From CAZHCA01 sp964530825 (GTDB taxonomy: Bacteria; Bacteroidota; Bacteroidia; Chitinophagales; Saprospiraceae), in NCBI GenBank assembly GCA_964530825.1, contig CAZHCA010000027.1, positions 1-60,670 of the forward strand: a stretch of 60,670 nt of DNA. The letters are read 5' to 3'. Under the pieces are notes generated by a model. The model made no database searches, was not told the DNA's origin, and saw only the letters and a program-made list of their open reading frames with translations. Made by a program: the position numbers and the translations under genes. Positions 1 to 7,143 of this stretch are shown piece by piece (positions within the stretch are counted from its first letter, which is position 1; each line of letters starts with the position of its first letter).

Positions 1-92
1 TGACGCTTCCTTATGTTTTTTTCACCCTCCTAACTTTTTAGTAGGGTAGAGTAGGAGCAGATTATGCTCCCGTAAGACCGAATCAAATGCAA

Positions 93-521
93 CTACTTAT
101 TATTTTCCATACTCTTCTTGATGGCCTGGTCAATGGCAGTCAAGGTTTCCTGAGTTTCGGATTTAAAGCTTTCCCAATCGTCCTGCATGGTATTTCCTAC
201 TTTGTCTAAGCGCTCGCCAGCTTTTTTGCGCATTTGCTCGAGTTCGTCAATCGTTTCCTGTAGTTCGCCCCGGGTTTTATCGTTGGCTTTTTCAGCTCTT
301 TTCTGCAGGGTTTCAATCCGATTGTCAATGTCGGTCTGTGCTTGTTGCAAGTCTGCCTCCAGGGCTTCGCGTTCGGTGCGGAAAGCATCGGCAATTTTAT
401 CGGCAGCCTGCTGAATTTCTTCTGCAGCTTGATTCGTATCTTCTTTTGCCTCCTGTGTCTGACAGGATACGAACAAGGAACTACCAATTATTAGTAACAG
501 GAAAAAATGTTTAAATCGCAT
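93..521 (-). CDS. coiled-coil lipoprotein
   Basis: Small predicted lipoprotein of 142 aa. The N-terminus has a basic residue pair, a hydrophobic stretch (FLLLIIGSSLFVSC) and a lipobox cysteine at about residue 20. The rest is almost wholly charged heptad-rich helix (repeated E/Q/K/R with A and L), consistent with a periplasmic coiled coil. I chose the ATG at 521 because it directly precedes the signal peptide; an in-frame start 30 bases upstream would put a basic, non-signal stretch in front of it. It is read in the same direction as the CsbD gene 30 bases upstream, so the two may share a transcript. I do not recognise a named family; apolipophorin- or YtxH-like helical matches would be expected and uninformative. 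Function is unknown; location next to CsbD/YtxH genes suggests envelope stress, which is inference. Confidence 0.75.
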   Translation of the reverse strand: MRFKHFFLLLIIGSSLFVSCQTQEAKEDTNQAAEEIQQAADKIADAFRTEREALEADLQQAQTDIDNRIETLQKRAEKANDKTRGELQETIDELEQMRKKAGERLDKVGNTMQDDWESFKSETQETLTAIDQAIKKSMENNK

Positions 522-551
522 TTTTTTTAACTTTATGATTATACAATTCAA

Positions 552-758
552 TTATATTTTTTTGCTAATCTCACTGATCTGCGCACGTATGTCTTCGCGG
601 GTCTTTCCGAGTTTTTCCTGCAAACGCCCAATAAGTTCATCTTCCTTACCCTCTTGGTAGGCCAGGTCATCTTCGGTGAGTTGGGCATATTCCTGCTGAA
701 GTTGACCTTTGATTTGATTCCATTTTCCTTGAATCAACTGTGCAAATCCGTCTTTCAT
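552..758 (-). CDS. CsbD family stress protein
   Basis: A 68-aa hydrophilic protein that matches the CsbD family: it opens with the family core (GKWNQIKGQLQQEYAQLTEDD) and continues with a second helix (LIGRLQEKLGKTREDI). CsbD proteins are small, abundant general-stress proteins of unknown biochemical role. The ATG at 758 is preferred over a longer reading that adds 35 residues of unrelated sequence, because family members start within a few residues of the core. It lies directly upstream of the coiled-coil lipoprotein and is divergent from the YtxH-like gene at 911, so the 152-base gap between them probably carries promoters for both directions. Family assignment is confident; the physiological role is not known. 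Confidence 0.88.
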   Translation of the reverse strand: MKDGFAQLIQGKWNQIKGQLQQEYAQLTEDDLAYQEGKEDELIGRLQEKLGKTREDIRAQISEISKKI

Positions 759-910
759 TTTATATTTTCGTTTTCTTTTCGAAACCGGAATTGGAGATCG
801 AAGTTCAAGGCAGGGGAAGAAGATAGGCGATAGGTGAGATTCTATGTGTTTGATAGTGAACATCTAAGCATGTATGCAGGTTACGGAAGTGAATCAAAAC
901 CTAAATCATC

Positions 911-1276
911 ATGGCCAACCAACAGCAAAATTCGAACTGGAAATTACTAGCCGGCCTCTTGGCTGGTACTGGCCTTGGGCTGTGGTTAAATTCTCGCCAA
1001 GGCCGCCGGGTACGGCGCGAGGCACAAGAAACAGCCGAGGTCTATGGAGAGCAAGCTTACCAGTATGCCAAAAACAAAGCGCAGGCTGCCGAACAAAAGG
1101 TAGAACAGCAAATAGAGAAAAGCAAAGAAAATTTTTCCAATGCAGCAGATGCAGTAAAGCAAACCCTGCGCAATCGTGCTGAAGATGCTGTAGAAGCGGT
1201 AGAGACGGCAGAGCACAAGGTAGAAGAAGGTTATAATCGAGCCCGTCGAAAAATCAATCCAAAAAACAAATCCTGA
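911..1276 (+). CDS. YtxH-like membrane-anchored stress protein
   Basis: Protein of 121 aa. Residues 10-28 form one glycine-rich hydrophobic segment (LLAGLLAGTGLGLWLNS) followed by a basic patch (RQGRRVRRE), the typical start of YtxH-domain proteins. Residues 35-115 are a long charged amphipathic helix rich in A, E, K and Q, and the C-terminus is basic. Likely anchored in the inner membrane with a helical tail. It is a close paralogue of the gene at 1669, sharing the N-terminal 35 residues and the C-terminal 'GYNRARRK/GYQRARRK' motif, so the pair probably arose by tandem duplication. A strong bidirectional terminator follows immediately. YtxH proteins are linked to general stress in Firmicutes; the function here is unknown. 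Confidence 0.8.
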   Translation: MANQQQNSNWKLLAGLLAGTGLGLWLNSRQGRRVRREAQETAEVYGEQAYQYAKNKAQAAEQKVEQQIEKSKENFSNAADAVKQTLRNRAEDAVEAVETAEHKVEEGYNRARRKINPKNKS

Positions 1277-1290
1277 TTAAAAAAGAAAAA

Positions 1291-1318
1291 GGCCGGCTTA
1301 ACTAAGCCGGCCTTTTTT
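1291..1318. terminator. bidirectional intrinsic terminator
   Basis: GGCCGGCT and AGCCGGCC form an 8-bp GC-rich stem with a six-base loop, flanked by a run of A on the left and six T on the right. It can therefore stop transcription both from the YtxH-like gene (rightward) and from the DUF1328 gene (leftward), which converge here. Confidence 0.9.
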
Positions 1319-1333
1319 ATTTCTCTCACCACA

Positions 1334-1498
1334 TTAGAATCGCCTGGCTCCACCCGCAATCAATGATATGATCAATAGGATCAAAAAGATCCAGAATAAA
1401 ATTTTTGCAATCGAAGCGGCGCCTGCCGCAATACCGCCAAAGCCGAAAATACCAGCAATTATGGCAACAATGAAAAAAATGAGCGCGAAACGTAGCAT
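1334..1498 (-). CDS. DUF1328 (UPF0391) small membrane protein
   Basis: A 54-aa hydrophobic protein, read leftward from the ATG at 1498 to a TAA at 1334. The translation begins MLRFALIFFIVAIIAGIFGF, continues GGIAAGAASIAK, then a second hydrophobic helix (ILFWIFLILLIISLIAGG) and ends ARRF. This is the complete DUF1328 pattern: two transmembrane helices joined by a glycine/alanine turn, with a conserved 'A.IAGIFGFGGIA' stretch. Family members are short inner-membrane proteins that often appear near general-stress genes such as CsbD. The gene lies between the two YtxH-like paralogues and converges on the terminator at 1291-1318. Function is unknown. Confidence 0.92.
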   Translation of the reverse strand: MLRFALIFFIVAIIAGIFGFGGIAAGAASIAKILFWIFLILLIISLIAGGARRF

Positions 1499-1668
1499 AG
1501 ATTGTGATTTTGTTGAAAAAATAAATTCTATTTACGCAACTGCCAGGATTTGGTGATGTTCGATTTCAAATCAAATGTTAACGTTCTGTTTGCTTTTGCT
1601 TTTTAACACAATTCCTGCAACCGGGGCCATTGCGTAGAGGTTTTATTAGTAGATCAAAACCTTAAATT

Positions 1669-1989
1669 ATGGCAACCAACAGCAAACAAAACTGGAAGTT
1701 AGCCACGGGCCTTTTAGCTGGATTGGGTTTAGGTCTTTGGCTAAATTCACAGCAGGGCAGACGTGTCCGCAAGCAAACGCAAAAAAACGTTAAGGCGTAC
1801 GGCGAGCGAGCTACGAACTACGTAAAGGAACAAGCGCATCACCTAGGTGAAAATGTACAACACCTTTTTGAACAAGGTAAAGCAAAGATGAGTCAAGAAG
1901 TGCAGCACGAAGACGGTAAGCCAGTACAACCGACTTTAGAACGAGGCTACCAACGTGCGCGCAGAAAGATGAGTGAAGTAGCGGAATAG
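1669..1989 (+). CDS. YtxH-like membrane-anchored stress protein (paralogue)
   Basis: Protein of 106 aa with the same plan as the protein at 911: a short polar start, one glycine-rich hydrophobic segment (LATGLLAGLGLGLWLNS, residues 10-26), a basic patch (QQGRRVRKQ), a charged helix and a terminal 'RGYQRARRKMSE'. The clear similarity at both ends with a divergent middle indicates an older tandem duplication. The ATG at 1669 is the only start that places the hydrophobic segment near the N-terminus, and it aligns with the paralogue. A long hairpin terminator follows. The function of YtxH-type proteins is not established; membrane-associated stress protection is the usual assumption. Confidence 0.8.
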   Translation: MATNSKQNWKLATGLLAGLGLGLWLNSQQGRRVRKQTQKNVKAYGERATNYVKEQAHHLGENVQHLFEQGKAKMSQEVQHEDGKPVQPTLERGYQRARRKMSEVAE

Positions 1990-2001
1990 TTTTCCCATTG
2001 T

Positions 2002-2040
2002 AAAGCCCTGCGTTGTAATCGTTACAACGCAGGGCTTTAT
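2002..2040. terminator. long-stem terminator between converging genes
   Basis: A 17-bp perfect inverted repeat (arms 2002-2018 and 2022-2038, beginning AAAGCCCTGCGTTG) closes over a three-base loop. The outer arms are A-rich on the left and T-rich on the right, so it can act in both directions, between the YtxH-like gene and the leftward DksA-like gene. Confidence 0.85.
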
Positions 2041-2054
2041 TAGTTGGTGCAGGT

Positions 2055-2405
2055 TTAGTTGATATCCTGCGTTACCGTAGGATCAGCCTCCAGGCGGGCC
2101 AGCTGAATGGGGTTGCCGGTGCGTTCATCGAGTCCAAATGTACGGTTTTCGATGCGTAACAATGCAGCTTCTATGCGTTGTAATTGCTGGCGGTGGGTAC
2201 TGATGAGTTCGACCAGGCGCTCATTTATTTGAGCGCGCTTGCCATCCTCGCCATAGTCATCGTTGATATGTTCGGATCCATTAATATCGGTCATCTCTTG
2301 CTCGAGCTGGTTCAGTTGGCCAGTGGTGCGCTGCCTTTGGTCGCGCAATTGTTTGGCAAAATCCTTCAGTTGTTGATCCGTGAATGGATAATTTTCGGTT
2401 GGCAT
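2055..2405 (-). CDS. TraR/DksA-like protein lacking zinc-finger cysteines
   Basis: Protein of 116 aa. Residues 8-85 form a long coiled-coil helix pair, and residues 83-112 carry the TraR/DksA C-terminal signature (RIENRTFG.....GNPIQLARLEADPTVT). In zinc-binding family members this region holds four cysteines; here the first pair is replaced by D93 and T96, the third by D114, and the protein ends before the fourth. There is no cysteine in the protein at all. DksA-type proteins enter the RNA polymerase secondary channel and modulate stringent and stress promoters; cysteine-poor versions such as Pseudomonas DksA2 stay active without zinc. Whether this one still acts on polymerase is inference. 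The gene is divergent from the phosphatase at 2495, and its neighbours to the left are all stress-type genes. Confidence 0.78.
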   Translation of the reverse strand: MPTENYPFTDQQLKDFAKQLRDQRQRTTGQLNQLEQEMTDINGSEHINDDYGEDGKRAQINERLVELISTHRQQLQRIEAALLRIENRTFGLDERTGNPIQLARLEADPTVTQDIN

Positions 2406-2439
2406 AATACTTTTCTTTTAAGCATTTATACGGTCGGAA

Positions 2440-2470
2440 TTGTTCAATACCTTGCGCTATGCTATATTTG
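2440..2470 (+). promoter_or_regulatory. Bacteroidota sigma-A type promoter
   Basis: TTG (2440-2442), a 20-base spacer, then TATATTTG (2463-2470), a perfect match to the Bacteroidota TAnnTTTG element with correct spacing. Transcription would start near 2477, about 18 bases before the phosphatase start codon. Confidence 0.72.
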
Positions 2471-2494
2471 AAAAAGAATTATTAGATAAATTCT

Positions 2495-3658
2495 ATGATG
2501 AGTAAAGTCCATCCAGCTTTAATTTTATGTTTGCTCTACAGCAGTGTGATTGTGGCCCAGGCTGTCGTTGATCCGCCGAGGCACACCGTATTATTTATTC
2601 TCGATGGTATGGCTGCAGGCACTCTGGAGCGTCTGGATTTGACTAATCTGGAAGGCTTGCAGGCCAAGGGGGTTTATTATCCAAAAGTAGAATTGATACT
2701 GCCTGCCCACCCTGCGCAGGACGATCGACCTGATTCGCCCTACTACTATCCTTGGGGCTGCTCCCTGCCAAATATTCCTTTGATGACGGGGGCGCTGTTC
2801 GTCGGAGCAGAAGCCCTGAAAGCGCACATGATCCAACACAGCTTCGGTGATGCTTTCACGGGCTTCGTCGTGAATGATAGTGCCTATCGGGAGCTCCGTT
2901 ATGGTTTTGATGTATACTATCGTCACGGGTCCACTCTGGACGATCAGTACGATTACCAGGCCGTGCGGGAAAAAGCCCAGGAATTGATTGCGGAAAATGA
3001 TGCCCGGTTTATCCGGATCCATTTTCAGGGACCCGGTTCGGGCGGGTACCTTGATCTTCAAGAGGGGGTCACTATTTGGGAAGAAGGATCTCGCTACCGC
3101 AGAGAAATGATGCGGGCCGATGCCGAGGTCGGCGCTTTCGTGGACTGGCTGGAAAAAAGCGGTCGTTGGTCCGAAACGGTACTCATCGTAATGGGCGACC
3201 ACGGGCAAAACCACGAAGGCTGGCACGCTCCTTACGTCGGTCAAGCCCAACGCCAGCCCGTCATTTTCGTTGGAAAAGGAATCAAAAAGGGAAAGACTTT
3301 TACTTATGCAGAGGCAATAGATATTGCCCCTACTATTGCTTTCCTCAACCAGGTACCTGCGCCTGCCTATAGCCAGGGGCGTGTTTTAAAAGAAGTGCTT
3401 ACCGGCCATCCTGACCATTCGGAGTCGCCTCGCTATTTATGGCGCTTGAATGCTACTTTATTGGCTTACCACCATATGATCGAAGCAAAGGAGTCTGGAG
3501 ATGAAGCGCACACACCAACCTTAAGCGGATCGCGCCCCTTTTTGCCACTGCGAACCATCGGCACGTGGCATCGGCGTTTTGACAGTCTTGCCGAATTGGT
3601 AGCGTATCAGGAAAGCGTGTTGGAGGATCTTCTTGCTAATGAGCAGAACAAAAAGTAA
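2495..3658 (+). CDS. exported alkaline-phosphatase-superfamily hydrolase
   Basis: Protein of 387 aa with a signal peptide at residues 1-23 (hydrophobic core ALILCLLYSSVIV, cleavage after AQA). It is a member of the alkaline phosphatase/sulfatase/phosphodiesterase superfamily: the first metal motif is VLFILDGM with D37, the middle has R.DAEVG typical of two-metal phosphodiesterases, and the second metal site is MGDHGQNHEGWHAP with D235/H236. Position 2495 is followed at once by a second ATG at 2498; either could be used. It probably hydrolyses phosphate or sulfate esters in the periplasm, but the substrate cannot be told. A strong promoter precedes it, and the photolyase gene follows after 49 bases, perhaps co-transcribed. 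Confidence 0.82.
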   Translation: MMSKVHPALILCLLYSSVIVAQAVVDPPRHTVLFILDGMAAGTLERLDLTNLEGLQAKGVYYPKVELILPAHPAQDDRPDSPYYYPWGCSLPNIPLMTGALFVGAEALKAHMIQHSFGDAFTGFVVNDSAYRELRYGFDVYYRHGSTLDDQYDYQAVREKAQELIAENDARFIRIHFQGPGSGGYLDLQEGVTIWEEGSRYRREMMRADAEVGAFVDWLEKSGRWSETVLIVMGDHGQNHEGWHAPYVGQAQRQPVIFVGKGIKKGKTFTYAEAIDIAPTIAFLNQVPAPAYSQGRVLKEVLTGHPDHSESPRYLWRLNATLLAYHHMIEAKESGDEAHTPTLSGSRPFLPLRTIGTWHRRFDSLAELVAYQESVLEDLLANEQNKK

Positions 3659-3707
3659 AAAAAGCGATGTATTTCAAACCTTGCTTCTGGCTGGTCGTTG
3701 GTAGCAT

Positions 3708-5228
3708 GTGCATCGGGAAGAAATAAATATTGTTTGGCTCAAACGAGATCTGCGATTGCGCGACCATGCCCCGCTTCACGAGGCAGCCCAGTCCGGGCCA
3801 CCCGTTTTGATAATATATTGTTTCGAGCCATCCCTGATGCAAGACGCTCATGCTGATGTTCGCCACTGGCGATTCGTGTACGAGTCACTGCAGGATCTTC
3901 AACAACAGTTAGCGCCCTATGGCCATCAGCTCTATGTGTTCCATAGCGAAGTCATTCCTATTTTGGAGTTGCTCCGGCAACACTTTACAATCGGTACTAT
4001 TTTTGTACATCAAGAAACCGGCATCGAACGGACATACTGTCGCGACCAGCGTGTACAGGCTTTTTGCCGGCAAAATGGCATACGACTGCAGGCTTTTGTG
4101 CAGGAGGGTGTCTGGCCTGGTCTGCGCGATCGCAGGGATTGGGAAGAGCGCTGGGTTCGTTTTCTGCGGCAGCCTTTGCGGCATCCGGATTTACGGCAGT
4201 TATCCTCTGTAGAGTTATCTTCCGATTTGGCCCTTCGACTGTCGGGGCCACCTTTGCCTCAGCCACTGAAAGTGCCCCAGAAGTGGTTTCAGCGAGGAGG
4301 GGCTTCATTGGGTCATCGGTATTTGAATTCTTTTCTGGAAAGTCGGGCGTCCCGCTACGCGCTCGATCTTTCTAAGCCCGATCGCAGCCGCCGAAGTTGC
4401 AGTCGGCTGTCTCCCTATCTAGCTTATGGAAATTTGAGTGCCAAAGAAGTGTTTCAGCGTTCTGAGCACTACAAAGCCAATACTAATCATGCCAAGATGC
4501 TCGCCCATTTCCAAAACCGGCTGTGGTGGCGAAGCCATTATATACAGAAGTTGGAGTCGGAGTATCAACTAGCGTACCAGGCTATGCATCCGGTGATGCG
4601 TCAAAGAAAATACAGCGAGGAAGAAAGTCGGTACCAAGCCTGGGAGCAGGGCCGCACAGGTTTTCCTATGATTGATGCCTCTATGCGTTGTTTGCTGCGG
4701 AATGGTTATCTTAATTTCCGCATGCGCGCCATGTTGGTAACCTTTGCCGTTTTTACGTTAAATCTGGATTGGCGGCGTGTGGCGCATCATTTAGCAAAGG
4801 TTTTTCTCGACTTTGAAGCAGGTATTCACTATCCGCAGATCCAAATGCAAGCCGGGCTCACCGCTTATCATCCGCTACGTATCTTCAGCCCGATAAAGCA
4901 AGGCGAGGAACATGACCCAAAGGCGGGTTTTATAAAAACCTACGTGCCGGAGTTAATGGCCGTACCGCCGCCCCTGGCAGGCACTCCTTGGAAAATGACG
5001 CCCATGGAACAGCAACTCTACGGATGTAGATTAGGGCACGACTATCCTGCGCCGGTCGTAGATTACGCTTCAGCTACCCGCCAGAATAAGGATCGCTACT
5101 GGGCCCTACGGCAATTGCCCGAGGTAAGGGAATCCTTGCCCGCTATTTGGGAACGTCACTGCTTCCCAGAAAATATTGCAGCCTACGAGCAAGGACTAGG
5201 ACCGAAGAAAACCATGTCTATGAGATGA
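3708..5228 (+). CDS. photolyase/cryptochrome family flavoprotein, divergent type
   Basis: Protein of 506 aa. The N-terminal Rossmann-like antenna domain begins VWLKRDLRLRDHAPL (residues 9-23). The helical FAD domain follows, with the family signature WEQGRTGFPMIDASMRCL, then NGYLNFRMRAMLV and NLDWRRVAHHLA. In place of the usual Trp-containing lesion-binding stretch (NGGWQW in class I photolyases) it has GIHYPQIQMQAG, followed by LRIFSPIKQGEEHDP and FIKTYVPEL. This marks a separate subfamily, and CPD repair activity cannot be assumed. The start is GTG at 3708; the ATG overlapping it at 3706 is out of frame and stops within seven codons. FAD binding and light dependence follow from the family; the physiological substrate is unknown. 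Confidence 0.85.
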   Translation: MHREEINIVWLKRDLRLRDHAPLHEAAQSGPPVLIIYCFEPSLMQDAHADVRHWRFVYESLQDLQQQLAPYGHQLYVFHSEVIPILELLRQHFTIGTIFVHQETGIERTYCRDQRVQAFCRQNGIRLQAFVQEGVWPGLRDRRDWEERWVRFLRQPLRHPDLRQLSSVELSSDLALRLSGPPLPQPLKVPQKWFQRGGASLGHRYLNSFLESRASRYALDLSKPDRSRRSCSRLSPYLAYGNLSAKEVFQRSEHYKANTNHAKMLAHFQNRLWWRSHYIQKLESEYQLAYQAMHPVMRQRKYSEEESRYQAWEQGRTGFPMIDASMRCLLRNGYLNFRMRAMLVTFAVFTLNLDWRRVAHHLAKVFLDFEAGIHYPQIQMQAGLTAYHPLRIFSPIKQGEEHDPKAGFIKTYVPELMAVPPPLAGTPWKMTPMEQQLYGCRLGHDYPAPVVDYASATRQNKDRYWALRQLPEVRESLPAIWERHCFPENIAAYEQGLGPKKTMSMR

Positions 5229-5251
5229 AAAAGAGTAATGGTGAAAATTAT

Positions 5252-5276
5252 GCCAGAATATAAGATCTGGCTTTTA
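5252..5276 (+). terminator. weak intrinsic terminator after photolyase
   Basis: GCCAGA (5252-5257) pairs with TCTGGC (5266-5271) across an eight-base loop and is followed by TTTTAAAA. The stem is short, so this is a moderate candidate. Confidence 0.5.
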
Positions 5277-5292
5277 AAATAAAGATGCTACA

Positions 5293-5352
5293 GCTGTTAG
5301 CGCTATAGCGCTAACAGCGCTTAAGCGCTGACAGCACTATAGCGCTGTTAGC
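5293..5352. repeat. nest of overlapping palindromes built on AGCGCT
   Basis: Within 60 bases there are three overlapping palindromes. 5293-5318 is a perfect 26-bp palindrome with arms GCTGTTAGCGCTA/TAGCGCTAACAGC. 5315-5330 is a perfect 16-bp palindrome (CAGCGCTTAAGCGCTG). 5331-5348 is an 18-bp palindrome with one mismatch. GCTGTTAGC recurs at 5293-5301 and 5344-5352, and its inverse GCTAACAGC lies at 5310-5318; CTATAGCGCT recurs at 5303-5312 and 5337-5346. The 314-base gap (5229-5542) otherwise holds only a weak terminator and the leader of the TIM-barrel gene. It could extrude as cruciforms, act as an operator array, or be a REP-like element. Confidence 0.85.
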
Positions 5353-5542
5353 ACTGCCAAAGCAATTGAATATCAATACCTCTAACTACCTGCTGCTATT
5401 TTTTGACAAAACCTCGATCTTTTGCAAGAGGTGGCGCAAGCTTTGTTCCGGCAGCGGCTGCCGGAATACGAGGTACAAACCCGATGATCTCCTATTTTTT
5501 TCCGATCTTTTTGCCATTAATCTTTTAAATACCACGCAACCT

Positions 5543-6478
5543 ATGATACCGTGCCACCAATCGCGCCGTCGCTTTTTGCGTACGGCAGCCTGGACAGCCG
5601 CCGGCGCCTTTTTGATACCGGCTTGCGCCAATGACGATCCTGAAACCGCAACCCTCAACAATACTATTTCTAAAACCTCCGATATGTCGACATGGCCCAC
5701 CGGTATCCAGCTGTATACAGTTCGAGAAAGCCTGGCCAAAGACCTTGAGGAAACAATAGAAAAGGTAGCCGAAATCGGCTACGATCAGGTTGAACTCTTT
5801 GGTTATTCCAGCGGCCGGTATTTTGACCGGCCTGCGGTTGCGTTTTATCAGATCTTACGCGATCAGGGGCTGGACATTACCAGTAGCCATCACCTTAGCG
5901 GCCGAACGGATACGGCGGCAAAGGGAACCCTCACCAACGGCTGGGAACAAGCCATAGAAGACGCCGTAAGTGCTGGACAGTCATTCATGGTACTTGCCTG
6001 GCTCCATCCGGAGGAGCGCCAAAGCCTTGATGACTACAAGTCCTTGGCAGATCTCCTCAATCAAGCTGGGGAAGCCTGCGCGCAAGCCGGCCTACAATTG
6101 TGCTACCACAACCATGATTTCGAATTCCAGTTGATGGAGGGTAAAGTGCCTATGTTCACCCTTCTCGATAGCACCGATCCCAACCTGGTGAAGATGGAAC
6201 TGGACCTTTACTGGGTGACCAAAGCTGGCTATAAAGCACAAGACTTTTTTAGTCGCTATCCCGGACGAACCGCCCTGTGGCATGTCAAAGATATGGATGA
6301 TACATCGGAGCAGCGCTTTACCGAAGTCGGTACAGGGGTCATCGATTTTCCAGCAATTTTTGCCGAAGCCGAAAAATCAGGCGTACAGGCTTTCTTTGTT
6401 GAGCATGATCAGCCAACGGACCCGCTGGCTAGCATTGCTACTTCTTATACAAACGTGCAGAAAATTTTGAAAGGCTAG
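5543..6478 (+). CDS. Tat-exported sugar phosphate isomerase/epimerase-like lipoprotein
   Basis: Protein of 311 aa. Residues 7-13 are a twin-arginine motif (SRRRFLR), followed by a hydrophobic stretch and a lipobox-type end (FLIPAC, C28), so it is likely exported folded and lipidated. The mature part is a xylose-isomerase-like TIM barrel: GIQLYTVRESL, IGYDQVELFGY, CYHNHDFEF (metal-binding H region), MELDLYWV, WHVKDMD and FFVEHDQ are the usual strand-end motifs of the AP-endonuclease-2 superfamily. Exported members are common in Bacteroidota and often act on sugars or cyclitols; the substrate is unknown. The ATG at 5543 is chosen because it sits seven residues before the Tat motif; a longer reading adds 59 unrelated residues. 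It lies downstream of the palindrome nest at 5293-5352. Confidence 0.86.
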   Translation: MIPCHQSRRRFLRTAAWTAAGAFLIPACANDDPETATLNNTISKTSDMSTWPTGIQLYTVRESLAKDLEETIEKVAEIGYDQVELFGYSSGRYFDRPAVAFYQILRDQGLDITSSHHLSGRTDTAAKGTLTNGWEQAIEDAVSAGQSFMVLAWLHPEERQSLDDYKSLADLLNQAGEACAQAGLQLCYHNHDFEFQLMEGKVPMFTLLDSTDPNLVKMELDLYWVTKAGYKAQDFFSRYPGRTALWHVKDMDDTSEQRFTEVGTGVIDFPAIFAEAEKSGVQAFFVEHDQPTDPLASIATSYTNVQKILKG

Positions 6479-6534
6479 ATCTAGCGAAACTTTGGGCGCT
6501 AACCCAGGGTTATTGCAAAAATACTGGCTTGACT

Positions 6535-7143
6535 ATGGTAGATCACTCTTTCACTATACAGACCGCGCACCTGCGACTACGCTTTCCCGTCGCCGAAGAC
6601 AACCATGCTATCTTCGCTGCTACCCGCATCCCAGGTTTCACCGATGGGTTACAGTGGGATCCGCCGGCCTCGCTTGACTTTTTCGATGCCTACCTCCAGA
6701 AGGTGAGGTTGGCTTGGAATAGTGGGCAAGCTTATGTGTTTTCTATCGATCGAATCCAGGATGGACAATTTTGCGGGCGGATCACCATTCGGCGGAATCG
6801 GCGCCATAGCAGCCATTGGACATTGGGCTACTTCACCTTACCCGATTTTCAAGGTCGGGGTGTTATGACGGAGGCAGTCGGCGCCATAGTGAACTTTGGG
6901 TTTCGTCGCCTAGGGGCACAGCACATCGAAGCTGACTATGCGACTTGGAACACCGCCAGCGGAGTCGTCCTGTGGAAAAATGGATTTCGATGGATTGGAT
7001 TTACCGAAAAAGGATTTCGAAAAAATGACCAGTGGGTTCCGGAGTACCAAGTAAGCCTATCCCGAATACGATGGTGGTTGCTTAAGCACTTTCGCTTAAC
7101 CACCCCTAAGCCTTATCCAGCGGACTTTCCAGGTAAAGGGTGA
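6535..7143 (+). CDS. GNAT family N-acetyltransferase (RimJ/RimL type)
   Basis: Protein of about 202 aa. It starts with the RimJ/RimL-like pattern (IQTAHLRLRFPVAEDNHAIF) and carries the acetyl-CoA pyrophosphate-binding loop at LPDFQGRGVMTEAVGAIV, followed by ADYATWNTASGVVLWKNGF, the usual GNAT motif B. It should transfer acetyl groups to an amine on a protein or small molecule; the substrate is unknown. The ATG at 6535 is preferred over a TTG two codons upstream. The C-terminal tail of about 20 residues overlaps the 3' end of the convergent integrase-like gene by 38 bases, so the two transcripts are antisense to each other there. Confidence 0.85.
   Translation: MVDHSFTIQTAHLRLRFPVAEDNHAIFAATRIPGFTDGLQWDPPASLDFFDAYLQKVRLAWNSGQAYVFSIDRIQDGQFCGRITIRRNRRHSSHWTLGYFTLPDFQGRGVMTEAVGAIVNFGFRRLGAQHIEADYATWNTASGVVLWKNGFRWIGFTEKGFRKNDQWVPEYQVSLSRIRWWLLKHFRLTTPKPYPADFPGKG

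Noticed and set aside
5293..5352. Palindromes as integron attC sites for the nearby integrase-like gene
   Set aside because: They lack paired R'/R'' boxes (GTTRRRY with RYYYAAC), are near-perfect rather than bulged, and no cassette-like genes of alternating sites follow.
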